A stretch of DNA of 64,000 nucleotides from Epiperipatus broadwayi (Eukaryota > Onychophora > Udeonychophora > Euonychophora > Peripatidae), in assembly GCA_028023455.1 (NCBI GenBank), contig JAQFVV010000113.1, positions 1,351,268 through 1,415,267 of the forward strand. Direction: 5' to 3'. The number at the start of each line of letters is the position of its first letter. Position 1 is the stretch's first letter. This document shows, piece after piece, positions 10,441-23,543 of this stretch. The notes beneath the pieces were generated by a model, which was not told the origin of the DNA, did no database searches, and was given only the letters and a program-made list of their open reading frames with translations. A program made the translations under genes and the position numbers.

Positions 10441-13430
10441 AAATAGATAAAGCATACAATCTGATGATCAATTCATGATAAAGTATTAATTAATGTCTAT
10501 ACACAGAGTTCTCTTTATTCTAAAGTCTCTTTGTTAAGTTCATGCAAAGAAAAATTCATGAAATGATAATAATTTCAAAAACAGTAATCCCAAGAACTTG
10601 TATCCTTTTATAAGTACTCTGAAATTTATTAAATTAGGTCAGGGATTGGCAACCTTTTAGTGGTGTTGTGCCAAATTTATGTTACAATTTTATTTCATAT
10701 GCTGACATGATTCTACCAATCTTATTATATATTGTATTCAAATTGATTTGGTTATAAGGGGGGTTTCAAAATTATATATTATATATTCTTAAAGCCCATT
10801 ATAATCAGATCTTATATTATTGATCAGTCAATATTTTAAAATACATAGGATCTTATGAGGAAAATGTTTTGTTAATTTATATTGCATTCAAAAGATATGC
10901 TTAAAATATCTTCTGGCATGGAAAAAATACATCTTGTTGGTGCTTAAAAAATGTGTGTTGTTTACAAAAATGTTGATTAATATATATAGTAATTCAAAAT
11001 AGGCAAAGCACATTTAGTTTTCAATGGTTTAATTTAAAAAGCCCATTAATAAATATTCCAGCATTCATCCTTTTGTGATAAAAAAAAGTCAACTTGAAAT
11101 TGGAAGTTTTTCATATAATCTTCTTTTCTTTCTAATTGTTAATTATGGACATTTGAAAGTTTTCTCTATGAGAAATTTATTTTAATTACACAACAGACAT
11201 TTAAAAGAGAAAAAATCTATGATTTTTAACTTCTTTGAGATCCCAATGATATTATTAAGTCTCATGTATTTGCAGACTTCGTTGATGCATCAACTTGATT
11301 ATTACTAACTATAAACTTTTTTTTCAAGTAAATGAATCAAAATTTAAAATGTATTATTATATAATTATAAATAGAAGTTTTTCAAATGAATTAACCAATA
11401 TAATATTCTGTCTGAATATAAATTTACTCCAAACATGCATTTGCATACAAAAGTATCAAAAATCAATTGGCCAGCAAAGAAAAAATTCCTGGAAAAATTA
11501 ATCCATATTTCCATCTCACTTAGCTCTTATTTTTATTTAAAATAACAAAGATTGAATGTATGTTTATTATACAAAATAATTAGTAAATTAAACTCAATCA
11601 TGGTTTTCATTTACATGTGAGCCATATACGCAAAATATAGATAATGCCACAAATGTGTGTCTGTAAAATAAAATATAATTTTTTATTATTTCAATTCAAT
11701 CAGAATATCATCGATAATCATTCTGCATGCCATGCTTGGCATGCATATCCTAGGTTGCTAACTTCTGAACTAAGTAATCCTTTGTTGATTATAATAATAT
11801 TTACATTTTAATTAATATAGAAAATAAGTATTATTTTATCATTTTAAAATGGATCAGATTGTTATTTGATCAATCCAAATCATTATCCATTTAGTCATAA
11901 CACGTGGTTAATTATTTATTTCTTGGCACACAGGCATACAGATATATATTAATCCATGCAGTAAAACTTTATATGCATTTTTATAATTTTCAAAATGAAC
12001 TTAAATCAAATTCCATTTCTTTCAGCTGTTAAAATAGGAACCTCATATAAGACTAATTGTCTTTTGAAATAACTGTTATTCTTATTTAGCCTTCCATTGC
12101 AATTTAAATTAAAATTTATAAAAACATATTTCACTTATTGCAAAAGCAATATACCAACTAAAATGATAGAGAAATAGACATGAGTGTCTGTACTTAAATC
12201 ACATGTATTTTATATAATTTGTTTATTGAAGTAGCATTTAGGTAATTTACCTACATACAGTATTTAATGATTAACCCAATTTCACAATTATTGACCAAAA
12301 AGATTTATTATTTCACTTTACTAGAGTTCATTTAAAATATAACAGCTATGTTCTTGAATAAAATGTTTTCTAATTTAAAAAAATAAAATAATGATACAAT
12401 AATTTTTACAATCTTTTCTTATAATATTATAAAAAAATATATAACATTTGTTTGTTTAACATAGAATATCAATACCTTTTAAGATATCTTTTATAATAAT
12501 ATTATTTTAAAACTATAATCCAAACATGCAAGCACATATAATCATATACATATATGAAAACATAACTTATTATTTATTTGTTTAAGTTTATTGTTGTTAA
12601 AATATGCAATAAGATAAAATATTAACATAAAAATCTGGCAAAATATATATATTTAAATCTATGCAGTAAGATATGTAATTTAATGTAATAAATTATCTAT
12701 TACTTAAATAATAAAAATAATCATAAATATTATTACTGAATCTTCAATAATTCCAAAATTAAAATAAGCATCACTTTATTATCTTAAACAGTTAATAATA
12801 TACAAACTATGACAATAATTTTTAATAATACCCATTTTAAACCTAGTCATGAATGGTATTCTTGATCCCTGATGTTTAAAACAGTTAACTAGTCAAGAGT
12901 CAGATTTAAGACTTCCTAGATTAAATTTCAGTATAGAGGGGATCATATCTTTGATAAGTAATTGAACAGAACTAAACTGTTTTACACACCATTATTAATG
13001 TGATATTCATCACTACATGGCTTTCCTAGAATTTAGCCATTTTTCTTAAATACATCTGCTAGTTGATATTAATTTTTACACAGATATATATATATTTTTA
13101 ACTGATTTTGAAATTTTGTTATAACATCCAATAATATTAAAAGGTTCAGTATAGGTGAAGCATATCAAAAAATAAAAAAATATATTAATTTTATTAAGAA
13201 TGTAGGAATGGTCTATAAAAATAGCTTTACTTTCATGAATATAGTATAGGAATATTTACAAAAATACAGCAATTTACATGTGAAAGTGATAAATTACATA
13301 TGTTAAATATAATTAAAATACAATCAAATAAAATGTAACAGACAAGTATATAAAAGATGAATATATTCGTATAACAATGGTAATTTACAGATGCAGCTTA
13401 ATATGCATTAGAAATGATTATTTACTAATG
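10441..13430. other. 3-kb AT-rich intergenic stretch
   Basis: No gene or element recognised. One short ORF (11295-11501) looks incidental. A small hairpin, CATGCCATGCTTGGCATG, lies near 11728-11746. Confidence 0.5.
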
Positions 13431-15450
13431 TAACAGGCAGAAACGGTGATTCGTTAACATAGTGCAGAATTCGACCACCACACAGAATGGCAGCACCATC
13501 GAGGTAGCGAAGCCACCTGTAGTACTGAGTTCAAACATAGTTTATCAGTTCCACAATACAATCTATGAAACAATGCCGCTGTTGCGACATTAGTAAACAT
13601 TTCTTTAGGCACGGTGGTCAGGGATGTTGCAAGAGATTCATGATTTTATTTCGAGTTAGCCAATAATAACACTAATATTAATTAAACATTTATATTTACA
13701 AAATCGAGGAAATATATAGTGGGTATCAAATAAATAAAACGTAACTGCAGGCGTATAGTTTGAAATTATTTATTGAAACATTTTAATAATAAATCATTTA
13801 CTAATAATATTTGATAATATTTAAACTGAGTAACAGAATTTTCCGATACTTTTATTCAAGAAATACATTTATTTATTTAGTAACATTTATGTGAAATCAT
13901 TTTATCAATAATACTTTTTATTTAAGATCTCAGTAGCGGTATTTTCGATACTGTTCATGTTTACAAAGAGAAATACATTTATTTGATGACGTAATCTAGC
14001 TATCTAAAATTCTTAAGCAAGTATTTCTAAGGCATGCTTTTAGGGATTTATTACTTTTGCAATGCAAGAGTCTAAAATAAGATTTATAATAGTAGCGGCA
14101 GACATATATTTATTTAATTAAAGATATTTACTAATAACTAAGGGCTAACATTTATTTGAGAGTGAATTATGAAGATAATGCAGGGACGGAGCGATATGGA
14201 ATGGCAGTATATTGTAACTGCAAAGCCGTGAATGAGTTTATAAGAATGATGGGATGGCATTTGCCATCGGCCCAAAGAAGTAAAGTGTCACATAAGCATA
14301 ACCAGGGACAAGCGGTTCGTGCCGCAATTGCCTGCTGGTTGCATAACTTTCGTCAAGCCCTACCGGAGCATTTATTATGTCTGCTTGTGTAGGATGACTA
14401 AGGTTAATTTCAACCCTATTGAATCTGGAATATTCAAGGCTTGGAATGGGTCATCGTGTCTCTAAAACATAACACATGTATAATGTATAGACAATTCTGA
14501 TAAGATTTAAATATATTGTCTAACTCGGCCCTACATTATCAACATCTAATAAAGAATGTTGGCGACTCTCAAAGAAATGCAATTTTATGGAATTATTAAT
14601 TAAGATTTAATAAATATAAAACATATATAAACTGGGTGATTATTACAACTAATACGCCAGCCATTTGCTAAGTAGTAGACCCCTGCATTACAATAAATGA
14701 AGCATTGAATGCGTGTCGATTTATATGAAAATTAAATTATTTATGAAAGTAAATATTAATGAAAATTTGACACGCATCCACTGTTTTAAGCGATCATAGA
14801 TTTAAACTTAGAAAATTATGAGCATGCGATAATTATATAATAAAATGTAGATTTTAGAAATACACACCCAAGAAAGTTAGAGTTAGGCAGGCTAGATTAT
14901 TAAAGAACTTTACATTAAAAAAATTTAATAATTAATTTTAGTTTTACAAATGAGAATTTATAGTTTATAAGTTAGATGCAGAATGAATAAGCTATAGCGG
15001 GATATTAGTAGAATACTCTAGAGAATTTGGACACAGGTACCTGTTTATGAGAAGTTTTCCAATTTCGTGATCAGTAGCAAATTGTTCATGACTCTAGCAT
15101 TAGCAGTTCTTTACAGCATTTGGATGATTCGTGTAATTTAACAGCAGCAGCTTTCAAATTATTTTAGGCAGCAGTCTTCATGGTTGAATTTATGAAGGGC
15201 AATGGAAGGTTTGGCATCCGATAGGCCATCTCCTGGGAGGAGAATGGTCTGGGCACTTTTATCGATCATACCGTAACAGGAAAATTTATTTAATATCTTG
15301 GAGACTCTCCTGATCAAGAGCAAAGCTAAAGTTAAAGTGAAAATTTTTAGCAAGTCTAAGATGGCCTCTTTTCTTAGATCTTATCTTTCACATTTTTGTC
15401 ATAGTTTATTTTTGGATTCCACTTAATCTGCCCTGAGGATAATCAATGCA
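13431..15450. other. Higher-complexity region of unknown nature
   Basis: Less AT-biased patches at ~13430-13640, ~14150-14600 and ~15000-15440 stand out from their surroundings. Two short ORFs occur: 14156-14392 (+, 78 codons, GMAVYCNCKAVNEF) and 15159-15353 (-, 64 codons, LLPGDGLSDAKPS). Neither shows a domain I can name. Between them, ~13750-13990 has a diverged ~110-bp repetition around ATTTTC(C)GATACT and AAATACATTTATTT. It could be an old unclassified element or unique host sequence. Confidence 0.4.
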
Positions 15451-16476
15451 TTTTTGTTAATTCTAATTATAAAGAAAACTGCCTTTCTATTGTTTACATT
15501 TACATTTTACATTTAAATTTTATAATTACATTTTAGGGAATTTTTCTTTTTAATTAATCTATTATCTCTCACCGACAGATTCTTTTCAAAATTTCAAAGA
15601 CAAAAAGGAAACATACGATTATTTTTACTTTTAATTAAATATTACAATCTATTTCTAAATTATTATTAAATGAAATTTAAACAAAGCAATAAATAACGGA
15701 TTTTACAATTTAAAATAAATGATTAAATATATATTTTTTTATAACTAAAAGAAGAAATCTAAATTATATTATTTAACTTTATTTATTGCCTTAAATTTGA
15801 GATCGAAATGTGTGCGTGTTTATGTTGAATTCTACATATATCTATACATTTTTAATATTGCTACACACACAATTCGATAGCAAAAAGTTTAAATTTGAGT
15901 AGGATAGACCGGTGAGTGAGAGAGGATAGAAAAAGGTGAAACTTAAGATTTGAATACGAATCTTACTGTTTCACTAATTGAACATTATTATGAATTAAAG
16001 AAATTTGGAAAAGCATGACTTTTTTCTAAAGTATTCCATTATTTGATATATGAGAAAAGCTAACACAAGTGCAGTGTAAAGTCTTTTGAGCTTTATTGAT
16101 TATTACTGAACAATAGTGGTGTTAATTAGTCACTAAAACAATTACACTAAACTCAAGAGGTCATCTAATACACAAGGACTAAGTTGCAGGTTGACCACAT
16201 CTAATCCTTTTCATTTGAAATAAAATGAACAAATGAAAATATAGCGATAAATATGGATACACATTTAATACTGTAACAGCAGAATTCTTATAATTTAATA
16301 AAAAGATGCATATTAATTTTACTCATAGTACAATCAAATGCATGACTTTTATTGATAAATATATGTGTTTATAAAAGTAAACAGTAATTGTTCTCTGTAC
16401 ATCATAGGTTTATCAAATAATTAAAAGAATTATGAAAAAAAATCCACAAATTTATTTTTAAGCTTATGACAAGTAT
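15451..16476. other. AT-rich intergenic DNA
   Basis: No gene, repeat family or structured element recognised up to the LTR element's target site. Confidence 0.5.
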
Positions 16477-16480
16477 TAAG

Positions 16481-18705
16481 TGTAACGATCCGGAATAAGG
16501 TAGACTTACGTAAACTGCACTACAGGGCGCCATCTAGGCATTTGAACCTAAAAAAATTTATAAAGTAGGCAGATACGTAAGTCAAAAAAAAAAAAATTTT
16601 TTTTTTTTTTTTTTTTAAATTTTGATTCCGGTCGTTAGCCCATGTCACTAGCTCAGTGGAATAGCAGAGATTAAATAATATAATATCTTATCTAATTATA
16701 TTTCAATATTAAAAAAAATAAAATAAAACAAGCCACTGCCAGTAATCAACGTACAAACATTTATTTATGCACATATATATAAGATTTAAAATTATTTTAA
16801 ATTAGTTTTACATTTTAACATTTAACATTATTTTTAACTTTACCTTAGATTTTAATTTACATTTTTAATTTCTAGTATATTATAAGTTTACATTTTAATT
16901 AAGTTCGCACAGATGGGATTATAAAAGCTTGTTTTAATATGTTGCTATAGATCGGTTACATAGATTACACGGTTAAAAACATTCCAAAGTAAACATAAAC
17001 GATCAAAATACAAAATTATTGATTACTGACAAATTGCGGAGGGAAATTTATATGTAACCCAATAGTATTCACCATAAGATACTTGCATTGTCACCAATAA
17101 CTTAAAAAAACATCCGAATAAATACATTTTAGATACTCACCGTAAGGTATCATTATTTATCGGATGTCTATATATTCCGATCAAATATGAAAACCCAAAA
17201 CATACTTAACCGATAACCAATCCATGCAAGCATCTATAAACAACTTAAATTTAATGCATTTTTATTTAGGGTCAAGTATGAATAGACCACATAGATTTGC
17301 ATTTGAAAATAAAATATTCTATCCCTATTTAACCTTAGGCTAAAATTCGCAGTCAAACTGGCATCAATTCATCTGATACATCGATGTATTCAATGTAATA
17401 CAGAATACGACAGCACCAAAAAGATTAAGAGAAGGCATTGACCCTCATCAGATAGGAATATGACATCTATCAGACAAGAAGAGCAATAAAAAAAAACTCC
17501 ATAGAAAGGAACTGCGCTCTGCGTCTTATAATTCCTTCCATAGGCAAAACGGGAGAGTGCGGCGTATGAGGCGATTCTGCCAGTAGCGAATCTCCAACTA
17601 CATCTACTAACTACACCAATATATCCAATCCATTGACCCAATTTAACAATGAAACAAATAACCTAAGATTACCCTCCCCTAATATAACTTTACAAATCTA
17701 TACAGCCATTCACGCCCGACTTAAGTTTAACATTTATATAATTTAACTTATCGGAAAACAGAAATCATAAATAAACTTAAAGAACAAAATTAAATAAATG
17801 GAAATGATTTTAAACAAATAAATAAAAAAATACATCAAATAACATTTTAACTACTTTAGTCAGATAGGAAACTAATGCAATTATTTTAAATACGAAAAGT
17901 TTTTAACTTAATGTTCATTAATTGTAAAGTTCTTACGGTTTTAAACAGTTCATCTTTATCTGTCGTTTGTAAGTTTGAATGGGAATTCCCACACCGTCCT
18001 GAAGATATTGGTATACATTTAGCCGATGTTTTATTTATTCATTCGGAGGTTTTTGAATTTAGTTGGTTCTCAATGTAGAAAACGATAGTTCATTTCTCCT
18101 TTCTTTAACAGCTGAAAGAATTGACAGTGCATCTGTCAACTCCTTCACCTCCAATTCCGTACTAATACCTATCTGTCACATTGTAATAATCATTAACTAA
18201 CTAATAATTTCCAAACTTGTCCGTTTTATATTAATGTGAAGGATTGAATTTACATTACGTCACCGATGCGATGGTCCTTTCGCTGCGGTCCAATTCCATA
18301 GGGATTTCTTCTTATTTGCTAACAGTTTCTATTGTTTTCCTATCTGACCAATGTTTTTACATTTAAATGCCCAAGGCTGGTTTATATTTAACTAATTAAC
18401 AATCATTTCCATTTCTGATCTAATTAACCTGTTTTCCAAATCAAAAATATATTTAAAGATAAATTTAAAGATATAATTTTATCTCCAAATCTTTTTAAAA
18501 TTTAGTTTTAAAATACTTTTTCTTTAATAAAGTTTTATTTTAATAATTTTTCATTATCTGTGCGATTTAACACATACGAGTTTAAGATGATATTTAATTT
18601 CAATTTTTATATTCTTAAAGAAAATTTTTAAATGTGAACTTTTTAATTTACTTTCATGTTTAATAAATAAAAAAAACAATGTAACGAACGTCTGTGCTCG
18701 TTACA
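16481..18705 (+). repeat. Left LTR (copy 1)
   Basis: 2225 bp, near-identical to 19443-21656 and homologous, in reverse, to 34232-36416. An A/T homopolymer pair lies near 16587-16616. An 83-codon minus-strand ORF (17390-17641) is shared with copy 2 only because the DNA is duplicated. The last 26 bp (18680-18705) form an imperfect hairpin, TGTAACGA...TCGTTACA, so the terminus recurs internally. Confidence 0.85.
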
Positions 18706-19442
18706 TATCAGTAAAGTTGCTTAAAAAAATGATCAAAAAAAAAATATTTTACTTAGGGTTAGTAATTACGGTACACGATTGACGAAGACATTTACAAAAC
18801 ATCCGGTTAATAATTTTACAAAAAGACTATATACAAAAAAAAAAATGTTGACTATCGCTTTCCCCAAGGACCATTTACGTTCACCTCCTCCCCACAAGAG
18901 TTCTATTATTTTTTCTTATACATTTTATTTTTCCATACGGCATGACAAGCAAGTTATTTAAATTATTTATTTAAGAAGGTTGCATTGAACTAAATACGTT
19001 TTGAAAGATAATGGATTTATACGTGTATATTTGCAGCACAATTATACATACCACCAACTTATTTATGACTGATTAAAATGCTTAGATAGGATTACACTGA
19101 AGTAAATTCCCAATGGTTGTCATCGTAAGGTACCACATTTCGATCATAAACTTACGTGGCTGTGCGCGCCTATACACGTTAAAGCATAATATATATCAAC
19201 AAAAAAAAAACATATTTATTGCAACCTTTTGACTTTTTTTTTTTTTTTAACAAAAATTAGTTTTTAAAATTTTTTTCACTTTCTTGTGTTTAATATATAT
19301 GCGCAATTTCTTTTACTGGCAGAGCTTTTATAAGATTTAAAGTATACGACTATATGTAAACAGATACAAATATTTCATTTTGACAAAATTTGCCCAGGGT
19401 ATTTGTGGTTTATTAAAGATCGGCCTGAGTTGGTTCGCCAGT
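18706..19442 (+). other. Interior of the two-LTR element
   Basis: 737 bp between the LTRs with no protease, RT, RNase H, integrase or Gag-like reading frame. A 60-codon ORF (18779-18961) has no recognisable domain. No clear primer-binding site follows the left LTR and no purine tract precedes the right LTR. The interior has probably been deleted or replaced. Confidence 0.6.
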
Positions 19443-21656
19443 TGTAACGATCCGGAATAAGGTAGACTTACGTAAACTGCACTACAGGGCGCCATCTAGG
19501 CATTTGAACCTAAAAAAATTTATAAAGTAGGCAGATACGTAAGTCAAAAAAAAAAATTTTTTTTTTTTAAATTTTGATTCCGGTCGTTAGCACATGTCAC
19601 TAGCTCAGTGGAATAGCAGAGATTAAATAATATAATATTTTATCTAATTATATTTCAATATTAAAAAAAATAAATAAAACAAGCCACTGCCAGTAATCAA
19701 CGTACAAACATTTATTTATGCACATATATATAAGATTTAAAATTATTTTAAATTAGTTTTACATTTTAACATTTAACATTATTTTTAACTTTACCTTAGA
19801 TTTTAATTTACATTTTTAATTTCTAGTATATTATAAGTTTACATTTTAATTAAGTTCGCACAGATGGGATTATAAAAGCTTGTTTTAATATGTTGCTATA
19901 GATCGGTTACATAGATTACACGGTTAAAAACATTCCAAAGTAAACATAAATGATAAAAATACAAAATTATTGATTACTGACAAATTGCAGAGGGAAATTT
20001 ATATGTAACCCAATAGTATTCACCATAAGATACTTGCATTGTCACCAATAACTTAAAAAAACATCCGAATAAATACATTTTAGATACTCACCGTAAGATA
20101 TCATTATTTATCGGACGTCTATATATTCCGATCAAATATGAAAACCCAAAACATACTTAACCGATAACCAATCCATGCAAGCGTCTATAAACAACTTAAA
20201 TTTAATGCATTTTTATTTAGGGTCAAGTATGAATAGACCACATAGATTTGCATTTGAAAATAAAATATTCTATCCCTATTTAACCTTAGGCTAAAATTCG
20301 CAGTCAAACTGGCATCAATTCATCTGATACATCGATGTATTCAATGTAATACGGAATACGACAGCACCAAAAAGATTAAGAGAAGGCATTGACCCTCATC
20401 AGATAGGAATATGACATCTATCAGACAAGAAGAGCAATAAAAAAAAACTCCATAGAAAGGAACTGCGCTCTGCGTCTTATAATTCCTTCCATAGGCAAAA
20501 CGGGAGAGTGCGGCGTATGAGGCGATTCTGCCAGTAGCGAATCTCCGACTACATCTACTAACTACACCAATATATCCAATCCATTGACCCAATTTAACAA
20601 TGAAACAAATAACCTAAGATTACCCTCCCCTAATATAACTTTACAAATCTATACAGCCATTCATGCCCGACTTAAGTTTAACATTTATATAATTTAACTT
20701 ATCGGAAAACAGAAATCATAAATAAACTTAAAGAACAAAATTAAATAAATGGAAATGATTTTAAACAAATAAATAAAAAAATACATCAAATAACATTTTA
20801 ACTACTTTAGTCAGATAGGAAACTAATGCAATTATTTTAAATACGAAAAGTTTTTAACTTAATGTTCATTAATTGTAAAGTTCTTACGGTTTTAAACAGT
20901 TCATCTCTATCTGTCGTTTGTAAGTTTGAATGGGAATTCCCACGCCGTCCTGAAGATATTGGTATACATTTAGCCGATGTTTTATTTATTCATTCGGAGG
21001 TTTTTGAATTTAGTTGGTCCTCAATGTAGAAAACGATAGTTCATTTCTCCTTTCTTTAACAGCTGAAAGAATTGACAGTGCGTCTGTCAACTCCTTCACC
21101 TCCAATTCCGTACTAATACCTATCTGTCACATCGTAATAATCATTAACTAACTAATAATTTCCAAACTTGTCCATTTTATATTAATGTGAAGGATTGAAT
21201 TTACATTATGTCACCGATGCGATGGTCCTTTCGCTGAGGTCCGATTCCATAGGGATTTCTTCTTATTTGCTAACAGTTTCTATTGTTTTCCTATCTGACC
21301 GATGTTTTTACATTTAAATGCCCAAGGCTGGTTTACATTTAACTAATTAACAATCATTTCCATTTCTGATCTAATTAACCTGTTTTCCAAATCAAAAATA
21401 TATTTAAAGATAAATTTAAAGATATAATTTTATCTCCAAATCTTTTTAAAATTTAGTTTTAAAATACTTTTTCTTTAATAAAGTTTTATTTTAATAATTT
21501 TTCATTATCTGTGCGATTTAACATATACGAGTTTAAGATGATATTTAATTTCAATTTTTATATTCTTAAAGAAAATTTTTAAATGCGAACTTTTTAATTT
21601 ACTTTCATGTTTAATAAATAAAAAAAACAATGTAATGAACGTCTGTGCTTGTTACA
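19443..21656 (+). repeat. Right LTR (copy 2)
   Basis: 2214 bp; differs from copy 1 by shorter A/T runs near 19548-19569 and scattered transitions, many at CG sites. It ends GTTACA directly before the TAAG duplication. Confidence 0.85.
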
Positions 21657-21660
21657 TAAG

Positions 21661-22283
21661 TTATATTAATTTACTTAATATGAAGATTTGTCAAAGTTTA
21701 AAATGGTATATTATAAAAAGCTTTTTATATATTGCTATTAAACTTCATAAATAAAATAATAAATTTAATATCATGTTGTCACATAATGATTAATGTCATT
21801 AGAAAACTCCTTGCATAGAAACTAGTTTTTTTTTCATTCATTTAAACAGAAAATATTAAACCAAACTAAGGGATTAAAAAAGGATATGATAATGAGTCCA
21901 TAGCTCACTCAAGACTTCAAAAAACAAATATAGGATAATAAAAGTAAGATAATAGACCCACAGATTGTTTCCAAGGTTATTAAGATCATGATAAATCTCT
22001 TAAAAAGTTGAGATTGATATTTATATATGTTCTTGTTAATGACAGAACATTAAAAAGTTTTTAACAAAAATTCTAACCAATTTGTAAATTTTTTTTTTTT
22101 TACCAGGAATTAAGTATTTTAAGATTTACAAGTAAAAAAAAAAAAGCTGTGAATCTTATTTTAAATGCATTGTTTACCCCTCCCCCCACACCTTTTATTT
22201 TGTCTATCAGATGTGTTTTAAGAAACAATTTCATGAATTTATGTTTGGTCTATGGTCTTTAATAGAGAATTTTAAACCATTAA
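21661..22283. other. AT-rich intergenic DNA
   Basis: Nothing recognised except a short T-run/A-run hairpin around 22080-22145. Confidence 0.5.
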
Positions 22284-22376
22284 ACATCACATGATCACCA
22301 TTTCCTATGCATAGACAAGCTGTTATGACAGAGACAAAACTCTCCATAAAGTAGTGACACCCAGTGCATTAGGTTC
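22284..22376 (+). repeat. Family B terminal fragment
   Basis: Matches the outer part of the family B element at 37.3 kb: CATGATCACCATTTCCTATG, then ACAAAACTCTCCATAAAGTAGTG, ending soon after CCCAGTGCA. The palindromic interior and ribozyme are absent. Confidence 0.65.
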
Positions 22377-22775
22377 TGAAATCTCAAAAAAACTATTTTA
22401 TTACTTTTTTATCCCAATAACACAACATAATTTATAATGCATTCTTTTATTAATAATGTCATTATTTATCGACATGATTATTTTTGTTCCAACCAATATT
22501 TTTTTTTTAATAAAGTGCATATTAAAGTTTATATTTCCTATAGCAAACAGCTTTTATATGTAATAAATTAAGCTTTACAAGCACTAAATTAGGAAATATT
22601 AGGACATGCACTTCTCTGTGACTTTCCCTCTACAACAAAGTTATATAAATGCCACACTCAAAAAATATTTTATAAAGATAAAGGTTATAATAATCAAAAA
22701 AGCAAGTCATATATAACGTGACATTACTTTTATAAGCTTGTATTTACAAAAATACAATGCAGAGAGCGTACCAAT
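22377..22775. other. AT-rich intergenic DNA
   Basis: Nothing recognised. Confidence 0.5.
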
Positions 22776-22846
22776 AGCTCAAACAAGCTCTTAATTAATA
22801 AGTGTGGTATGAGAAAATATTTAAAATCTCTATCCAGAACACTCCC

Positions 22847-22894
22847 ATCTCCAGACCAACTGGTTTTGAGCTTATGGCACACGTCAGTGGAGAT
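22847..22894 (-). ncRNA. Hammerhead-like motif, left arm of family C
   Basis: Mirror copy of 23050-23097: helix I AUCUCCA/UGGAGAU, CUGACGU in place of CUGAUGA, helix II GUGCCAUAAGCUC, AAAA in place of GAAA, and a 4-bp helix III ACCA-GU-UGGU followed by C. Two invariant positions are altered, so it is predicted inactive. Confidence 0.5.
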
Positions 22895-23049
22895 TTAGAA
22901 TATTCAGACACTAGATCTAAAATATCAACTTAAAACCCAGCACTTATTTTATACTTAATATTTAAGCAGAGTTTCTACTTAAATATTACATATGAAATAA
23001 GTGCTGGGTATTGAGTTGATATTTTAGATCTAGTGTCTGAATATTCTAA

Positions 23050-23097
23050 ATCTCCACTGACGTGTGCCATAAGCTCAAAACCAGTTGGTCTGGAGAT
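23050..23097 (+). ncRNA. Hammerhead-like motif, right arm of family C
   Basis: Plus strand: AUCUCCA (23050-23056), CUGACGU (23057-23063), GUGCCAUAAGCUC (23064-23076), AAAA (23077-23080), CCAGUUGGUC (23081-23090), UGGAGAU (23091-23097). Helix I is a perfect 7 bp and the helix III and UC arrangement is correct. A9 and G12 are substituted, the latter consistent with CG to CA decay. Read as an inactivated type I hammerhead. Confidence 0.55.
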
Positions 23098-23170
23098 GGG
23101 AGTGTTCTGGATAGAGATTTTAAATATTTTCTCATACCGCACTTATTAATTACGAACTTGTTTGAGCTAA

Positions 23171-23543
23171 AGATAAAAGTTGTACAGTATTTTACTTTGC
23201 CTTTGACTATTTTTTTTTCAATTGTGCTACACATTTTTTACATTTCCTTTCTAATGCAAGATTATATCATTACATTTCGAAACATTAAAGATAAAATAAA
23301 TGTTTCTATGATATTTTTGTATAATTACATAACTAATTTTCAAATCTTACAATATTAAATTTGTTAATTAATACAGTATGCCGTGTGCTTTTTAAAATGA
23401 TCTTTCCAAAAACAGATATAATCATCAAATTTAAAATAAAATTAAAAAACAACAACAAAACATAAATTATTTAAACCATTGTTCTTTTAATTTATTAAAA
23501 AAAAAATTAAATGTGGCCTACCGCTATACTAGTAATTATATTA
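23171..23543. other. AT-rich intergenic DNA
   Basis: Nothing recognised. Confidence 0.5.

Larger units (their letters stand above)
16477..21660 (+). mobile_element. Two-LTR retroelement with 2.2-kb LTRs and 737-bp interior
   Basis: Two direct repeats, 16481-18705 and 19443-21656, start TGTAACGATCCGG and end CGTTACA or TGTTACA, the TG...CA termini of LTRs. The whole unit is flanked by a 4-bp TSD, TAAG (16477-16480 and 21657-21660). The interior (18706-19442) has no gag or pol and no obvious polypurine tract, so this is a non-autonomous, LARD- or TRIM-like derivative or a large internal deletion. The LTRs differ by scattered substitutions (a percent or two by eye), so insertion was fairly recent. 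Strand is given by LTR orientation. Confidence 0.8.
22776..23170. repeat. Family C palindrome, arms ~175 bp
   Basis: Left arm 22776-22951 and right arm 22995-23170 are almost exact reverse complements. Shared blocks include AGCTCAAACAAG, GGTATGAGAAAATATTTAAA, CTAGATCTAAAATATCAACT and CCAGCACTTATTT. The hinge itself can pair partly (TAATATTTAAG with CTTAAATATTA). Each arm contains a hammerhead-like motif, in mirror orientation. ORFs on both strands are by-products of the palindrome. Confidence 0.88.

Noticed and set aside
10461-10490. Second CTGATGA near family B
   Set aside because: No GAAA box or hairpin follows. Same verdict for 24383, 41003 and 41570.
17390-17641. 83-codon ORF conserved in both LTRs (also 20341-20592)
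   Set aside because: Identity follows from the DNA duplication; the solo LTR copy at 34-36 kb breaks the frame and there is no domain.
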